A stretch of 46,615 nucleotides of DNA from Parcubacteria group bacterium CG1_02_58_44 (lineage in GTDB: Bacteria; Patescibacteriota; Patescibacteriia; SG8-24): assembly GCA_001872545.1 (NCBI GenBank), contig MNWN01000003.1:1-46615 (forward strand), given 5' to 3'. Positions 17,529 to 27,627 of this stretch are shown here, one piece after another. The first letter of the stretch is position 1, and every line of letters starts with the position of its first letter. A model generated the notes under the pieces. That model was not told where the DNA came from. It made no database searches and saw nothing but the letters and a program-made list of their open reading frames with translations. A program made the position numbers and the translations under genes.

Positions 17529-18221
17529 ATGGGCGCATTCTGGCATGACTATCTCTACACTCCGCTCCTGAACTTTCTGATTTTCCTCTACAACGGGCCG
17601 GCGGCCGGTAATTTGGGCATCGCTGTCATCGAGCTGACCGTACTGCTCCGTCTGGCGCTGCTGCCGCTGACGATCGTCGACGAGCGCAACCGTTTCCGTT
17701 ACGAGAAGCTCGATCTCAAGGTGCAGACCATCGAACGTGATTTTAAGGACGATACGGTCAAGATGAAGGAGAAGATCCGTGAGCTACTGCGTCAGCATAA
17801 GGTCAACTATTGGTCGAAGGTCGGATTGTTGGGGGTCCAGGGTCTGGTCTTGGTACTGCTATATCAGGTCTTTGTGGCCGGCGTCAGGCTTACCCGATAC
17901 GAGGTGCTTTATAGTTGGGTCCGTATGCCGCAGAAGGTAAGCTCGATGTTTTTTGGCTCCGATCTTGGACATCGCAGTCTGTTCTGGGCCGGACTGGTTG
18001 CCGGCCTTCTCTTCCTTAATATCTACACAGTGCAGAAGCAGCGCGAGCACCTGGTTACCAAGTCGGACGTCATGTACCTGCTGACCTTTCCATTGGCGAC
18101 CTTCGTCTTGTTGGCCCTCCTGCCCATGGTCAAGTCGGTTTTCGTCTTGACTTCGATGATCTTCACAATGGTGGTTTTTGGGCTAAGGAAGGCCTTTTTT
18201 AGGGTGAAACTGCCGGAATAG
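17529..18221 (+). CDS. YidC/Oxa1-family membrane insertase
   Basis: WHDYLYTPLLNFLIFLYNGPAAGNLGIAVIELTVLLRLALLPLTI... YidC-like core. Confidence 0.85.
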   Translation: MGAFWHDYLYTPLLNFLIFLYNGPAAGNLGIAVIELTVLLRLALLPLTIVDERNRFRYEKLDLKVQTIERDFKDDTVKMKEKIRELLRQHKVNYWSKVGLLGVQGLVLVLLYQVFVAGVRLTRYEVLYSWVRMPQKVSSMFFGSDLGHRSLFWAGLVAGLLFLNIYTVQKQREHLVTKSDVMYLLTFPLATFVLLALLPMVKSVFVLTSMIFTMVVFGLRKAFFRVKLPE

Positions 18222-18314
18222 GATGCTCTTCAGCCTTGACTTCCGAGCCTGTCGCTGGTACGTTGTCCCGTCATTCCTAATGCCGGGTACTGGCCCTATA
18301 GAGAGCAGATCAAT

Positions 18315-18944
18315 ATGTCCGACAGTCTAGACAAGATAATGTACTCATTCGTCGTCGAGGACGTCCTCAAGGGACTGTTCGTTTACGTTCCGCCGGGGTA
18401 CGTGGCCTGCGTCTACGACCTCGGTCGCGGCGTACTGAAGAAGGTCTATACCCCCGGTCTGCATCTCAAGATTCCTTTTTGGCAGAAGGCCAAGCTGTTC
18501 AACACCCAGACGCTGGAGTATTCGGTCAGCAAGGCGTTCAACGAGGACAATGTCCAGGCTTTGGGCGACGTGCCGATTGTAGCTCAGACCAGGGACGGCA
18601 AGCGCATCTCGGTCGAGGGGACCGTACTGCTGCGTCTCGATATTAACCAGATTCCGACCATCTGGCAGACCATCGGCGAGGATTTCGTCACCAAGATCGT
18701 CCGGCCGACGATTCGGAGCCGGATGCGCATGATTTCCTCGCGCTACGACTACAACGATGTCGTCTCCTCGCGGCGCGACTCCGTGGAGGTCGAGGCCAAG
18801 AACGAACTGGAGAGGATCTTCTATCCGCGCGGCATCTTCGTCGAGAACGTGCTGCTGTCGGAGATCAATCACGTTAGCGGACAGCCGGGTGAGCGTGAGT
18901 ACGAGGAGGAGCAGCAGACGCACCGCGAGAACGCTTACGTCTGA
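18315..18944 (+). CDS. SPFH/prohibitin (band 7) domain protein
   Basis: VPPGYVACVYDLGRGVLKKVYTPGLHLKIPFWQ...VEAKNELERIFYPRGIFVENVLLSEI. Confidence 0.85.
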   Translation: MSDSLDKIMYSFVVEDVLKGLFVYVPPGYVACVYDLGRGVLKKVYTPGLHLKIPFWQKAKLFNTQTLEYSVSKAFNEDNVQALGDVPIVAQTRDGKRISVEGTVLLRLDINQIPTIWQTIGEDFVTKIVRPTIRSRMRMISSRYDYNDVVSSRRDSVEVEAKNELERIFYPRGIFVENVLLSEINHVSGQPGEREYEEEQQTHRENAYV

Positions 18945-18967
18945 TTAAACTTCGCATTTTCTAAAGA

Positions 18968-18998
18968 CAAGACGGCCTCCCTTGACGGGAGGTCGTTT
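18968..18998 (+). terminator. Intrinsic terminator
   Basis: GACGGCCTCCC-TTGA-CGGGAGGTCGTTT. Confidence 0.55.
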
Positions 18999-19065
18999 GC
19001 TATAGTCTGGACATAATGAGGCTGGCGTTGTATTTGCGACGCCCAGTGATAAGCGATTCTTTGCC

Positions 19066-20022
19066 ATGAGAAAATTTTTGTTAGTGTTCGTGGTGGCATT
19101 TTTAGTATTGGCGGCGGTTTCGCATTTCAGTGCAGATCAGGAGACGGGGCATCAGGAGATTGATCGCCTAAGTTCGATTCCGGCCGATGCGATCACGTCC
19201 ATGCCGGAGGGGGACATGTATCCGCCGATCCTGTATTCGGATGAGTTCCTGACGCCGGTTCCGGTCGAAGCGATCAGCTCGGCCGGTGTCGAGGATTCGC
19301 CGTTCATTCCGGCCGATCGCGATGAGCTCTATTTCTTCTTTACGCCGGACGTGCGTGTACTGATCGAGAGGCAGATCTCAGATGGAGTGACCGGAATTTA
19401 CGTCTCCCGGCGCGGATCGGACGGGGAGTGGCAGGAGCCGGAAAGGGTTTGGCTGCAGCGTCCGGGCAAGCTGTCGCTCGACGGTTGTGAGTTCGTGTCC
19501 GGCGACTCGATGCTTTTATGCACCGTCCGTGAGGGTTACATCGGACTGCATTGGTTCAGCGCAGAGAGACAGGTCGACGACACTTGGAACGACTGGCAGC
19601 CGTCTGATCTTTTGCCGGAATATGAGGTCGGCGAGCTGCATGTCCATGGCGACGAGCTGTACTACCATTCGGCCCGGGCCGGCGGTCAGGGCGAAAACGA
19701 CATCTGGCGGCTGACCTATAGGGAGGGGGAGTGGCGGGATCCGGAGAACGTCACGGTGGTCAATTCGTCAGGCAACGACGGCTGGCCTTACGTCTCATCG
19801 GACGGGAGCGAGCTGTGGTTTTTGCGGACCTATTTGGGCACGCCGGCGATCTTTCGTTCGCGGCGCGGACCGGACGGAGAATGGAAGGAGCCGGAGATGA
19901 TCGTCTCACGGTTCGCCGGCGAACCGACCTTGGACCGTGACGGCAACCTTTACTTCGTGCATCATTACTACCGCGATGGGGTGATGCTGGAGGCAGATAT
20001 CTATATGGCGAAGCGGAAGTGA
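19066..20022 (+). CDS. Membrane-anchored PD40/TolB-like beta-propeller protein
   Basis: TM near N-terminus; repeated SPFIPADRDELYFFF..., WPYVSSDGSELWFLRTYLGTPAIFRSRRG..., FAGEPTLDRDGNLYFVH. Confidence 0.75.
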   Translation: MRKFLLVFVVAFLVLAAVSHFSADQETGHQEIDRLSSIPADAITSMPEGDMYPPILYSDEFLTPVPVEAISSAGVEDSPFIPADRDELYFFFTPDVRVLIERQISDGVTGIYVSRRGSDGEWQEPERVWLQRPGKLSLDGCEFVSGDSMLLCTVREGYIGLHWFSAERQVDDTWNDWQPSDLLPEYEVGELHVHGDELYYHSARAGGQGENDIWRLTYREGEWRDPENVTVVNSSGNDGWPYVSSDGSELWFLRTYLGTPAIFRSRRGPDGEWKEPEMIVSRFAGEPTLDRDGNLYFVHHYYRDGVMLEADIYMAKRK

Positions 20023-20360
20023 ATCGGTCGGTATGATTGGCACAAAAAGAAAACGGCCAAATTGGCCGTGTGAGTCGGTTGGGTCGGTTGTTGGAGCTTG
20101 TATCTTCCTACAGTAGATGATCATGACTGTAATGTTGATCCATCCGCTCTGATCGACTACAGTCGACATTTGTCGGTCTTTAATGGCAAAGCCTCCTTCG
20201 ACGATCTCTTCCGTCCATTCGTTAATCTTTTTTTTCTAGATTCTTCTTGACCACTAGGTCAGAGGCATCACTCGCCAAAAAAACTTAACCTTCTCCATTT
20301 CTGTCGTCTGGCGACGTTTCTTTATAGCAAAGGTTAGTTTTGAAGTCAATCCCCTAAATT

Positions 20361-20597
20361 ATGTCCATCGAAATAGATCGTGAACGGACGGAAACCTACT
20401 GGGAAAGGAGACGGCTCAATGAGAGCGTCGAGCATGACCTGCTGACCAGGCTTGAGGCCGGCCAGGAGTGCATGCCGGACATCATCAGCTGTCCGGTGGC
20501 TTCGTGTCGCTGTCCGCTGACGGTCAAGTTCTTGGCCGACCGCATCGAGTTGGCCTGTTCCAACTGTGGCTTCCGTCAGACGGTCAAGCGCGGATAG
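20361..20597 (+). CDS. Small Cys-rich (zinc ribbon-like) protein
   Basis: 78 aa; ISCPVASCRCPLTVKFLADRIELACSNCGFRQTVKRG. Confidence 0.6.
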   Translation: MSIEIDRERTETYWERRRLNESVEHDLLTRLEAGQECMPDIISCPVASCRCPLTVKFLADRIELACSNCGFRQTVKRG

Positions 20598-20724
20598 GGA
20601 GACTGTCTTTTTATCCACATCTGGTCGGTTTTTTGTTTGGCTGGTAGGTTCGCGCTGTCGATGGAACGGCTGTGGACAGCTCAGCCGTTAAAGTCGTTTT
20701 TAACTTCAATTAGCCAATCTACTT

Positions 20725-20994
20725 ATGGCTCTCACTAAGATCTGCGAACAGTGCGACATGGAAATGCGTCTCATTCCGGCCGGGATCAGCAAGGCCAAGA
20801 ATAAGCCCTATTCGGCCTTCTGGACCTGCGATAAGCGGACTGGAGGCTGTGGTGCCACGGCCAACGCGGAAGGTGAAAACTCCGCCGCTCCGGCCGCTCA
20901 GTCTCGTTCGGCGGCGAATGCGACCGCTCAACCGGACCGATTGGCCTCAATCGAGTCTAAATTGGACCGGATTTTGGAGTTGTTGGAGAGATAA
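20725..20994 (+). CDS. Zinc-ribbon protein with C-terminal helix
   Basis: ICEQCDMEMRLIPAGISKAKNKPYSAFWTCDKRTGGCGATA...SIESKLDRILELLER. Confidence 0.7.
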   Translation: MALTKICEQCDMEMRLIPAGISKAKNKPYSAFWTCDKRTGGCGATANAEGENSAAPAAQSRSAANATAQPDRLASIESKLDRILELLER

Positions 20995-21002
20995 TTTTGG
21001 CA

Positions 21003-21030
21003 GCAAAAAGAAAACGGCCAAATGGCCGCT
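21003..21030 (-). terminator. Minus-strand intrinsic terminator
   Basis: Minus strand CGGCCATTTGGCCG-TTTTCTTTTTGC; near-copy of 20043-20070. Confidence 0.55.
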
Positions 21031-21048
21031 GATGAAGGTATATCTGTT

Positions 21049-21156
21049 CTACGTCCTCTCAACAAGGATGTAGGTCAGCATGATGACGACCATGACGGTG
21101 GCATGTTTTCCGTCACTTGTCTCTCTAATTGAGAGATGGCTATCTATAATTTTTAT
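21049..21156 (-). CDS. Candidate micro-ORF (about 35 aa, possible ATA start)
   Basis: GAGGGGTG SD-like then IKIIDSHLSIRETSDGKHATVMVVIMLTYILVERT*; minus-strand terminator downstream. Confidence 0.25.
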   Translation of the reverse strand: MKIIDSHLSIRETSDGKHATVMVVIMLTYILVERT

Positions 21157-21432
21157 TTTGTCACCCCTCGAGCTAAGTCAGTTGTTGGCTCTCAGCTCTG
21201 CTTCTTCTATGGCCCTCGATCCATCTTGTTGAGAATAGGTGAGAGTTTCGTGTCCATGAAAAAGTTTGACCTGCTCCATGAAAGGATCCTTTCTGATTGT
21301 GAATCCAACTTAGACTTATCAGATTGATTACGTGCAAGCAAGTTAAAGATAAAATGATCGGAGATAGGTGCGCTTCTGTATTGAAAAAACAGCCGAGCGG
21401 CTGTTTTAGAGAGTTTTGACTGGAATAGAGGG

Positions 21433-21519
21433 TCAGACGGTTTCAAGGTAGGTGACCAAAATAATTGTATCCACTGTGCCGTCTTTACTTTGGAATAGAG
21501 CAATTTGTTTTTTCCTCAT
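21433..21519 (-). CDS. Candidate micro-ORF (28 aa)
   Basis: AAAGGAGTTCCTAA-ATG; MRKKQIALFQSKDGTVDTIILVTYLETV*; terminator AAACAGCCG-CTCGGCTGTTTTTTC downstream. Confidence 0.45.
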   Translation of the reverse strand: MRKKQIALFQSKDGTVDTIILVTYLETV

Positions 21520-21587
21520 TTAGGAACTCCTTTGATCTTTATTTATCATTGATTAGCAGAAGTCTGTAGGCCACGAACATGTGAAAG

Positions 21588-21646
21588 TTGACGTTTTTCA
21601 GGCGAGGATTATACTGCCTTTAGCACTCGGACAATCGGAGTGCTAA
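21588..21646 (+). promoter_or_regulatory. hrcA-operon promoter with CIRCE operator
   Basis: TTGACG-16-TATACT; perfect CIRCE TTAGCACTC-N9-GAGTGCTAA at 21620-21646. Confidence 0.95.
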
Positions 21647-21656
21647 CAGACCAGAC

Positions 21657-22370
21657 ATGCTAATAGAGACCGAAAATCGAAAGTTGCGGGTGCTCGAGGC
21701 TATCGTGCGCGAATATCTGGAGTCGGCCGAACCGGTCGGTTCCGGGACCCTGGTCGAGAAGTACGGCCTGCGGGTCTCTTCGGCTACCGTTCGCAACGAC
21801 ATGGCCGACCTGACCGAGCATGGACTCCTGGAGCAGCCGCACACTTCGGCAGGGCGACGCCCGACTGAGCAGGGCTACCGTGTATTCGTCCGTGAATTCG
21901 TTGGCGACGGCGAGAAATTGGTCGATGAGTTGCTTCGGCAGATAACTGCAGCAGCCAGCGAGATGGCCGTGCGGCGTGAGGCTGCGGCTCGTGATTTCGC
22001 TCGTTACGTAGCCCAACTAACTGGCGAGACGGTCTTCGTCAGCTTCGGAGACGGATCGGCCTTTCTGACCGGCATGTCCAACCTGTTCAGCAAGCCCGAG
22101 TTCCGCGAGCCGGATTTGGTCCGCGAGTTCTCGGACATGTTCGACCGGTTCGATGAGCTGGCGGCGGATACCCTGCGGCAAATGGACAGCGAGCTGGCGG
22201 TCATGATCGGTGACGAGAACCCGTTCTGCAGCCACTTGAGCTCGGTCGTCGCCAGATGGGAATCGGACGGCCTGCCGATCGGTCTGTTCGGCGTGATCGG
22301 ACCGACGCGTATGGACTACGAGCTGAACGTCGGCCTGATGCGGACACTCCGCGAGGAACTTGAAAAGTAA
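21657..22370 (+). CDS. hrcA: Heat-inducible transcription repressor HrcA (short form)
   Basis: [18 protein letters not shown]-like N-terminus, [43 protein letters not shown] upstream, grpE/dnaK downstream. Confidence 0.95.
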   Translation: MLIETENRKLRVLEAIVREYLESAEPVGSGTLVEKYGLRVSSATVRNDMADLTEHGLLEQPHTSAGRRPTEQGYRVFVREFVGDGEKLVDELLRQITAAASEMAVRREAAARDFARYVAQLTGETVFVSFGDGSAFLTGMSNLFSKPEFREPDLVREFSDMFDRFDELAADTLRQMDSELAVMIGDENPFCSHLSSVVARWESDGLPIGLFGVIGPTRMDYELNVGLMRTLREELEK

Positions 22371-22387
22371 TTTCTCATATCGAAACT

Positions 22388-22900
22388 ATGGACGATCATC
22401 AGCAGGATGAGGAACAGCCGACGGAAGACGATGTCCGATCCGAGGCTGAAGGCGGCGAAATGACCAGCACAGTTGAGCAGAATCTCGACTACAAGGATTC
22501 GTATCTGAGGGCAGTGGCCGACTACGACAATCTAAAGAAGGAAATCGTCAGATTGCGCGGCGAATACGCACGGTACGCGGCGGTTGAGGTGGTGCGTGAG
22601 TTCCTGCCGGTCTACGACAACCTGAAGAAGGCTCTAGAGCATGCGCCTGCCAGTGACGGCTGCACCAAGTGGACCGAAGGGATCGGCCTGATCGCCGACC
22701 AGTGCGGCAAGGTGCTGGCCGCAGCCGGCGTTCAGGCGGTCGACGAGGTCGGCATGCCGTTCGATCCGACAGTGCATGAGGCGCTCATGCGCGAGAAGCG
22801 CGATGGCGCGGTGACGGATACCGTAGTCAAGGTAGTCGAACCGGGCTACCGTCTGCACGATCGCGTGCTGCGTCCGGCCAAGGTCATCGTGGCCGAATAG
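22388..22900 (+). CDS. grpE: Nucleotide exchange factor GrpE
   Basis: YLRAVADYDNLKKEI..., EFLPVYDNLKKALEH, FDPTVHEALM..., VVKVVEPGYRLHDRVLRPAKVIVAE. Confidence 0.95.
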   Translation: MDDHQQDEEQPTEDDVRSEAEGGEMTSTVEQNLDYKDSYLRAVADYDNLKKEIVRLRGEYARYAAVEVVREFLPVYDNLKKALEHAPASDGCTKWTEGIGLIADQCGKVLAAAGVQAVDEVGMPFDPTVHEALMREKRDGAVTDTVVKVVEPGYRLHDRVLRPAKVIVAE

Positions 22901-22973
22901 TTTTTCGTAAACATTCCGGTCCGCCGTACATTACGGCGGATACGGGGAATCATGACTGATTAAGAAACAAGAT

Positions 22974-24899
22974 ATGCCAAAGATACTCGGAATCGACCTC
23001 GGTACCACCAATTCATGCATGGCCGTGATGGAGGGAGGTCAGCCCAAGGTCCTGGAGAACAAGGAAGGCAACCGCACCACTCCGTCGGTCGTGGCCGTGA
23101 CCAAGAACGGCGAGCGGCTGGTCGGTCAGATGGCCAAACGTCAGGCGGTCGTCAATTCGGAGAACACCCTGTATTCGATCAAGCGCTTTATCGGTCGCCG
23201 CTGGACTGACGATGAGGTCAAGCACGAGAAGGCACTGCTGCCGTTCGCATTGGTTCAGGCTGGCGAGGGTGTGAAGGTCAAGATGGCGGACAAGGAGTAC
23301 ACGCCGCAGGAGATCTCGGCCATGGTGCTGCAGAAGCTCAAGGCCGACGCCGAGGACAAGCTCGGCGAGCCGGTCACCGAGGCGGTCATTACCGTACCGG
23401 CCTATTTCGACGACGCGCAGCGGCAGGCTACTAAGGATGCCGGTGAGATTGCCGGCTTGACCGTCAAGCGCATCATCAACGAGCCGACGGCGGCCGCGTT
23501 AGCTTATGGTTTCGACAAGAAGCAGGGTAAGATCGCGGTCTATGACTTGGGCGGCGGAACCTTCGACGTGTCGGTGCTCGAGGTGGCCGAGGATACTGTC
23601 GAGGTGAAGGCCACGAACGGAGACACGCATTTGGGCGGTGACGACTTCGATCAGATTATCATCCGCTGGATAATCGACGAGTACAAAAAGTCCGAGGGCA
23701 TTGATCTGTCAAAGGACATGCTCGCACTGCAGCGCATAAAGGAGTCGGCCGAGAAGGCCAAGATTGAGCTGTCGACCGCTCAGCAGACAGAGATCAATCA
23801 GCCGTTCATCACCAGCGACGAGAACGGTCCGAAGCATCTGGTGATGACCATCCAACGCTCCAAACTGGAGGAGCTGGTCGGCGATCTGGTCAAGAAGACG
23901 CTCGAGCCGTGCAAGAAGGCGCTCGCCGACGCCGGCTTGGACAAGAAGGACATCAACGAGATCGTGATGGTCGGCGGCATGACGCGCATGCCCCTGGTCC
24001 TGAAGGTGGTCGAGGAGTTCTTCGGCAAGAAGCCGAACGTGACCGTGAATCCGGACGAGGTCGTGGCCCTGGGTGCGGCCGTGCAGGCCGGAGTGCTGCA
24101 GGGCGACGTCAAGGACGTGCTGCTGTTGGACGTGACTCCGCTGTCTTTGGGCATCGAGACCCTGGGCGGCGTGATGACCAAACTGATCGAGCGCAACACC
24201 ACCATTCCGACCTCCAAGTCGCAGGTCTTCTCGACTGCCGCAGACAGTCAGTCCTCGGTGGAGATTCACGTACTGCAGGGCGAGCGTGACTTCAGCAAGG
24301 ATAACAAGACGTTGGGTCGGTTCATTCTGGACGGAATACCGCCGGCGCCGCGCGGCACGCCGCAGGTCGAGGTGTCCTTCGACATTGACGCCAACGGCAT
24401 ACTGTCGGTGTCGGCCAAGGACAAGGCCACCGGCAAGGAACAGAAGATCATCATCACCGCCTCGACCGGACTCTCCAAGGACGAGGTCGAGCGCATGAAG
24501 AAGGATGCCGAGGTGCATGCCGACGAGGACAAGAAAAAGAAGGAGCTGGTTGAGCTGAAGAACAATGCCGAGTCCATGGTCTATACGACGGAGAAGATGC
24601 TCAAGGACTACGAGGGCAAGATCGGCGACGAGGACAAGAAGAAGGTCGAGGAAAAGATCGAGGCCATGAAGAAGGTCAAGGACGGCGAGGACCAGGAGGC
24701 GATCAAGAAGGCGGCCGACGAGCTGACCGATGTGGCGCAGCAGGTCGGTGGCGCGATGTACAAGCAGGAGCAGGAGGCGACTGAGCCGCAGGGCACGCCG
24801 ACCGGCGCCGTTCATGCCTCGAATTCGGGCGACGGTGGCGAAAAGAAGGACGGTGAGCCGATCGACGCCGAGTTTGAGGAGAAGCGACCCGATGCCTAG
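22974..24899 (+). CDS. dnaK: Chaperone DnaK
   Basis: [46 protein letters not shown]. Confidence 0.99.
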   Translation: MPKILGIDLGTTNSCMAVMEGGQPKVLENKEGNRTTPSVVAVTKNGERLVGQMAKRQAVVNSENTLYSIKRFIGRRWTDDEVKHEKALLPFALVQAGEGVKVKMADKEYTPQEISAMVLQKLKADAEDKLGEPVTEAVITVPAYFDDAQRQATKDAGEIAGLTVKRIINEPTAAALAYGFDKKQGKIAVYDLGGGTFDVSVLEVAEDTVEVKATNGDTHLGGDDFDQIIIRWIIDEYKKSEGIDLSKDMLALQRIKESAEKAKIELSTAQQTEINQPFITSDENGPKHLVMTIQRSKLEELVGDLVKKTLEPCKKALADAGLDKKDINEIVMVGGMTRMPLVLKVVEEFFGKKPNVTVNPDEVVALGAAVQAGVLQGDVKDVLLLDVTPLSLGIETLGGVMTKLIERNTTIPTSKSQVFSTAADSQSSVEIHVLQGERDFSKDNKTLGRFILDGIPPAPRGTPQVEVSFDIDANGILSVSAKDKATGKEQKIIITASTGLSKDEVERMKKDAEVHADEDKKKKELVELKNNAESMVYTTEKMLKDYEGKIGDEDKKKVEEKIEAMKKVKDGEDQEAIKKAADELTDVAQQVGGAMYKQEQEATEPQGTPTGAVHASNSGDGGEKKDGEPIDAEFEEKRPDA

Positions 24900-24971
24900 G
24901 GCTTCGGGTCGTCCCGGAATTCTGAACAACAGTGAAGGATATACGGGAACCAAGAGAATGCCGCAACTACT

Positions 24972-25190
24972 GTCGTCCCGGCCTCCGAGCCGGGACCCAG
25001 GAACTGCCTATCGTGGATCCCGGATACCGCTCGCTGCGCTCGCGGTTCCGGGATGACAATTTGTGGGGGTGTAGGTATCTTGCATCCCGCATCGAAACCC
25101 GCCATGTCATCCCGGGCTTGACCCGGGATCCAGAAACCATTGATCGTGGATCCCGGACATTACTTACTACGTTCGTGATTCCGGAATGAC
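24972..25190. repeat. Two dispersed palindromic intergenic repeats (GTCRTCCCGG...CCGGGATGAC type)
   Basis: 24972-25058 and 25106-25190 share GTCGTCCCGG/GTCATCCCGGG ... ATCGTGGATCCCGGA ... ATGACA. Confidence 0.85.
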
Positions 25191-25201
25191 ATTATTTAAT
25201 A

Positions 25202-25432
25202 ATGCTTGATCAATCCCTAAAGATATTGAATCTTGTAGTGGCAGTTATAACTATTATTTCGGCCATTGGAATTGCTGTCGGGAAGTTCTATAAATGGGCT
25301 TTTCTCAGAGGAGAAGAGAAGAAAAAAATGTTGGAGTTCGAAAAAAGAATACAAAGATTAGAGACTTCGCAATCAACTCAAATTTTTCCGATTGAAACTA
25401 TTCAACAATCAACTAGAAGTAAGTGGAGATAA
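25202..25432 (+). CDS. Small AT-rich single-TM protein (hypothetical)
   Basis: MLDQSLKILNLVVAVITIISAIGIAVGKFYKWAFLRGEEKKKMLEFEKRIQRLE. Confidence 0.55.
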   Translation: MLDQSLKILNLVVAVITIISAIGIAVGKFYKWAFLRGEEKKKMLEFEKRIQRLETSQSTQIFPIETIQQSTRSKWR

Positions 25433-25434
25433 AT

Positions 25435-25734
25435 ATGAATCAACCCAACCAAAACCAGAATCAGATGCAGCTCAAGGTCGATGACGCCATTCTGCGCGGA
25501 GCCTACGCCAATAACATGCAGGTGGCGCACACCAAGGAGGAGTTCGTGATGGACTTCATGAACATGTTCCCGCCGGTGGCCACGCTGAACGCGCGGGTGA
25601 TCGTCTCGCCCGGACACATGAAGCGTATGCTGGCCGCATTGAACGAGAACGTGAAGCGCTACGAGGAAGTGCACGGCACGATCGAGGCCGCCACTTCTCC
25701 GGCTGACAGTGAGATGGGCTTCAAGACGATGTAA
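25435..25734 (+). CDS. DUF3467 family protein
   Basis: GAYANNMQVAHTKEEFVMDFMNMFPPVATLNARVIVSPGHMKRMLAALNENVKRYEE. Confidence 0.85.
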   Translation: MNQPNQNQNQMQLKVDDAILRGAYANNMQVAHTKEEFVMDFMNMFPPVATLNARVIVSPGHMKRMLAALNENVKRYEEVHGTIEAATSPADSEMGFKTM

Positions 25735-26790
25735 ATGAAAGACTACTACGACATCCTGGGGGTGCAGAGGAACGCTTCGTCCGACGACATCAAGCGTGCC
25801 TTTAGGAAACTTGCGCATCAGCACCATCCTGACAAGGCGGGCGGCGACGCGGAGAAGTTCAAGGAGATCAATCGTGCCTATCAGACTTTGGGCGACGAGA
25901 AGAAGCGTACTCAGTACGACCAGCTCGGCTACTCGAACTATGAACAGATGGGCAGCGGCGGCGGTCCGGGACCGGGCGGGTTCGACTTTTCCGGTTTTCG
26001 CAGCGGCGGCGCGCAGGGTTTCGATTTCGGCGACATTTTCGGCGGCGGTGGACGGTCCGGGCGTCAGGCCGAGAAGCGCGGCCGGCATATTGAGATGGAC
26101 TTGCCGCTCACTTTCGAGGAGGCGGCCTTCGGCGTCAGCAGGACCATCGGTCCGCACCGCACCGTAACCTGTCCTGACTGCGAAGGTACCGGCGCGGAGA
26201 AGGGGACGGCGCTCAAGTCCTGCAGCGAGTGCGGCGGCAGCGGCCAGGTCAGGACCGTTCAGCAGACCATCATCGGCAATTTCCAGTCGACACGTACCTG
26301 CTCGCGCTGTCAGGGCGACGGCAAGCTGCCGGAGAAGCCATGCGGCACCTGCTCGGGCGGCGGTGTGGTCAGGCGTTCCAAGAACGTAGAGGTCAGCATT
26401 CCGGCCGGCATCGGCGACGGCGAGGTGCTGCGCGTGTCCGGTGAGGGCGAGGCGGTGAAGGGCGGCCGTTCGGGGGACCTTTACCTGACCGTTCGAATGA
26501 AACGTCATCCGAAATTCGAACGCGAGGGATTCGATGTACACAGCGAGGAGGAGGTCTCTTTTCCTCAAGCCGCACTCGGCACCAAGGTCGACGTCAGTAC
26601 GCTCGACGGCGACGTGTCGCTCAAGATTCCGGCCGGAACCCAGTCGAGTACGGTCATGCGGCTCAAGGGCAAGGGCGTTCCTTTCCTGAAGGGCACCGGC
26701 CGCGGCGATCATTACGTCACCGTACGCGTGGCCGTACCGACTAAGCTGACGCGGCAGCAGCGCAAGGCGCTCGAGGACTGGGGTGAATAA
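25735..26790 (+). CDS. dnaJ: Chaperone DnaJ
   Basis: KDYYDILGVQRNASSDDIKRAFRKLAHQHHPDKAGG; four CxxCxGxG zinc-binding repeats. Confidence 0.98.
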   Translation: MKDYYDILGVQRNASSDDIKRAFRKLAHQHHPDKAGGDAEKFKEINRAYQTLGDEKKRTQYDQLGYSNYEQMGSGGGPGPGGFDFSGFRSGGAQGFDFGDIFGGGGRSGRQAEKRGRHIEMDLPLTFEEAAFGVSRTIGPHRTVTCPDCEGTGAEKGTALKSCSECGGSGQVRTVQQTIIGNFQSTRTCSRCQGDGKLPEKPCGTCSGGGVVRRSKNVEVSIPAGIGDGEVLRVSGEGEAVKGGRSGDLYLTVRMKRHPKFEREGFDVHSEEEVSFPQAALGTKVDVSTLDGDVSLKIPAGTQSSTVMRLKGKGVPFLKGTGRGDHYVTVRVAVPTKLTRQQRKALEDWGE

Positions 26791-26804
26791 ACGAAAGAGG
26801 AAAT

Positions 26805-27515
26805 ATGGCCTTTAATGACTTTGCGGAAAAGCTCGGACGGCTTGGCATCGATCGGGACAGCCTTCCGGAAAAAACTCCGGAAAAGTGGATGTTCGAAAGG
26901 AATGACATACCCGAATATCTTTCGGCGGCACTGTCGCATGCACTGTTAGGACTGACCGAACGACGGATGGACATGCCGTTTCTGCACATAACGCCGACTG
27001 AGACCTTGGATGAAAATGGCGTCAGAACGTCGACGAATTTTGAGCAATCTATTATGAGCCGGGGGTTCGACCGGAACACGAGCGGTATTGTCTTTGTGGA
27101 CCGCAATCCGGACAGAAATTGGGAGGAAGCTCCGCCAGAGCATTTCATCTCTAGGCCGGAACTACTGCTTGAGGATTTGAGGAGGGCCATTCAGAGTTTC
27201 GTTCACCACGGTGTCAGGACAAATAAGGGCATTCTTGGATTTAATGGGAAACGCGGAAGTCGGGAAGCCGACTATTTGGCTCACGGTCAAGGCGTCCCTT
27301 TGGTCATGGTTGGCGACCAGACAGGAATCAGTAGGCGGCGTGGAGTTGACGGCATCGAACACTACATAACCAACGAAGGCATTCCACCGGATAGGATCAT
27401 GGGGAGCCTGGAGATCGCTGCTCTGGACATGGAAAGTAAAGAGGATGTCGTGACACTGGCCAAGGAACTTGCGGAACTCATCAACGGCTATTTGGACAGG
27501 ACCTCAAAACGATGA
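26805..27515 (+). CDS. Hypothetical protein
   Basis: 236 aa ORF with good coding character; no family recognised. Confidence 0.6.
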   Translation: MAFNDFAEKLGRLGIDRDSLPEKTPEKWMFERNDIPEYLSAALSHALLGLTERRMDMPFLHITPTETLDENGVRTSTNFEQSIMSRGFDRNTSGIVFVDRNPDRNWEEAPPEHFISRPELLLEDLRRAIQSFVHHGVRTNKGILGFNGKRGSREADYLAHGQGVPLVMVGDQTGISRRRGVDGIEHYITNEGIPPDRIMGSLEIAALDMESKEDVVTLAKELAELINGYLDRTSKR

Positions 27516-27627
27516 CGATCTGTTTTGACTTTTCATTGTGGATATCCGAACGACGTTGGGTGCAGCCCGTGTTATACTGAAGGCACTTTAAGGAGGAATA
27601 ATCGCGGCTTCGGCCGCCATTTCAATA

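Noticed and set aside
16153-20619. Perfect DnaA boxes TGTGGATAA (16153-16161) and TTATCCACA (20611-20619) as an origin
   Set aside because: Two isolated boxes 4.4 kb apart without AT-rich unwinding region, box cluster or dnaA/dnaN; not enough for oriC.
23709-24953. 414-aa minus-strand ORF opposite dnaK
   Set aside because: Leu/His-rich shadow frame of dnaK; no family character.
25402-26712. 436-aa minus-strand ORF opposite DUF3467/dnaJ
   Set aside because: Antisense shadow of dnaJ and DUF3467.
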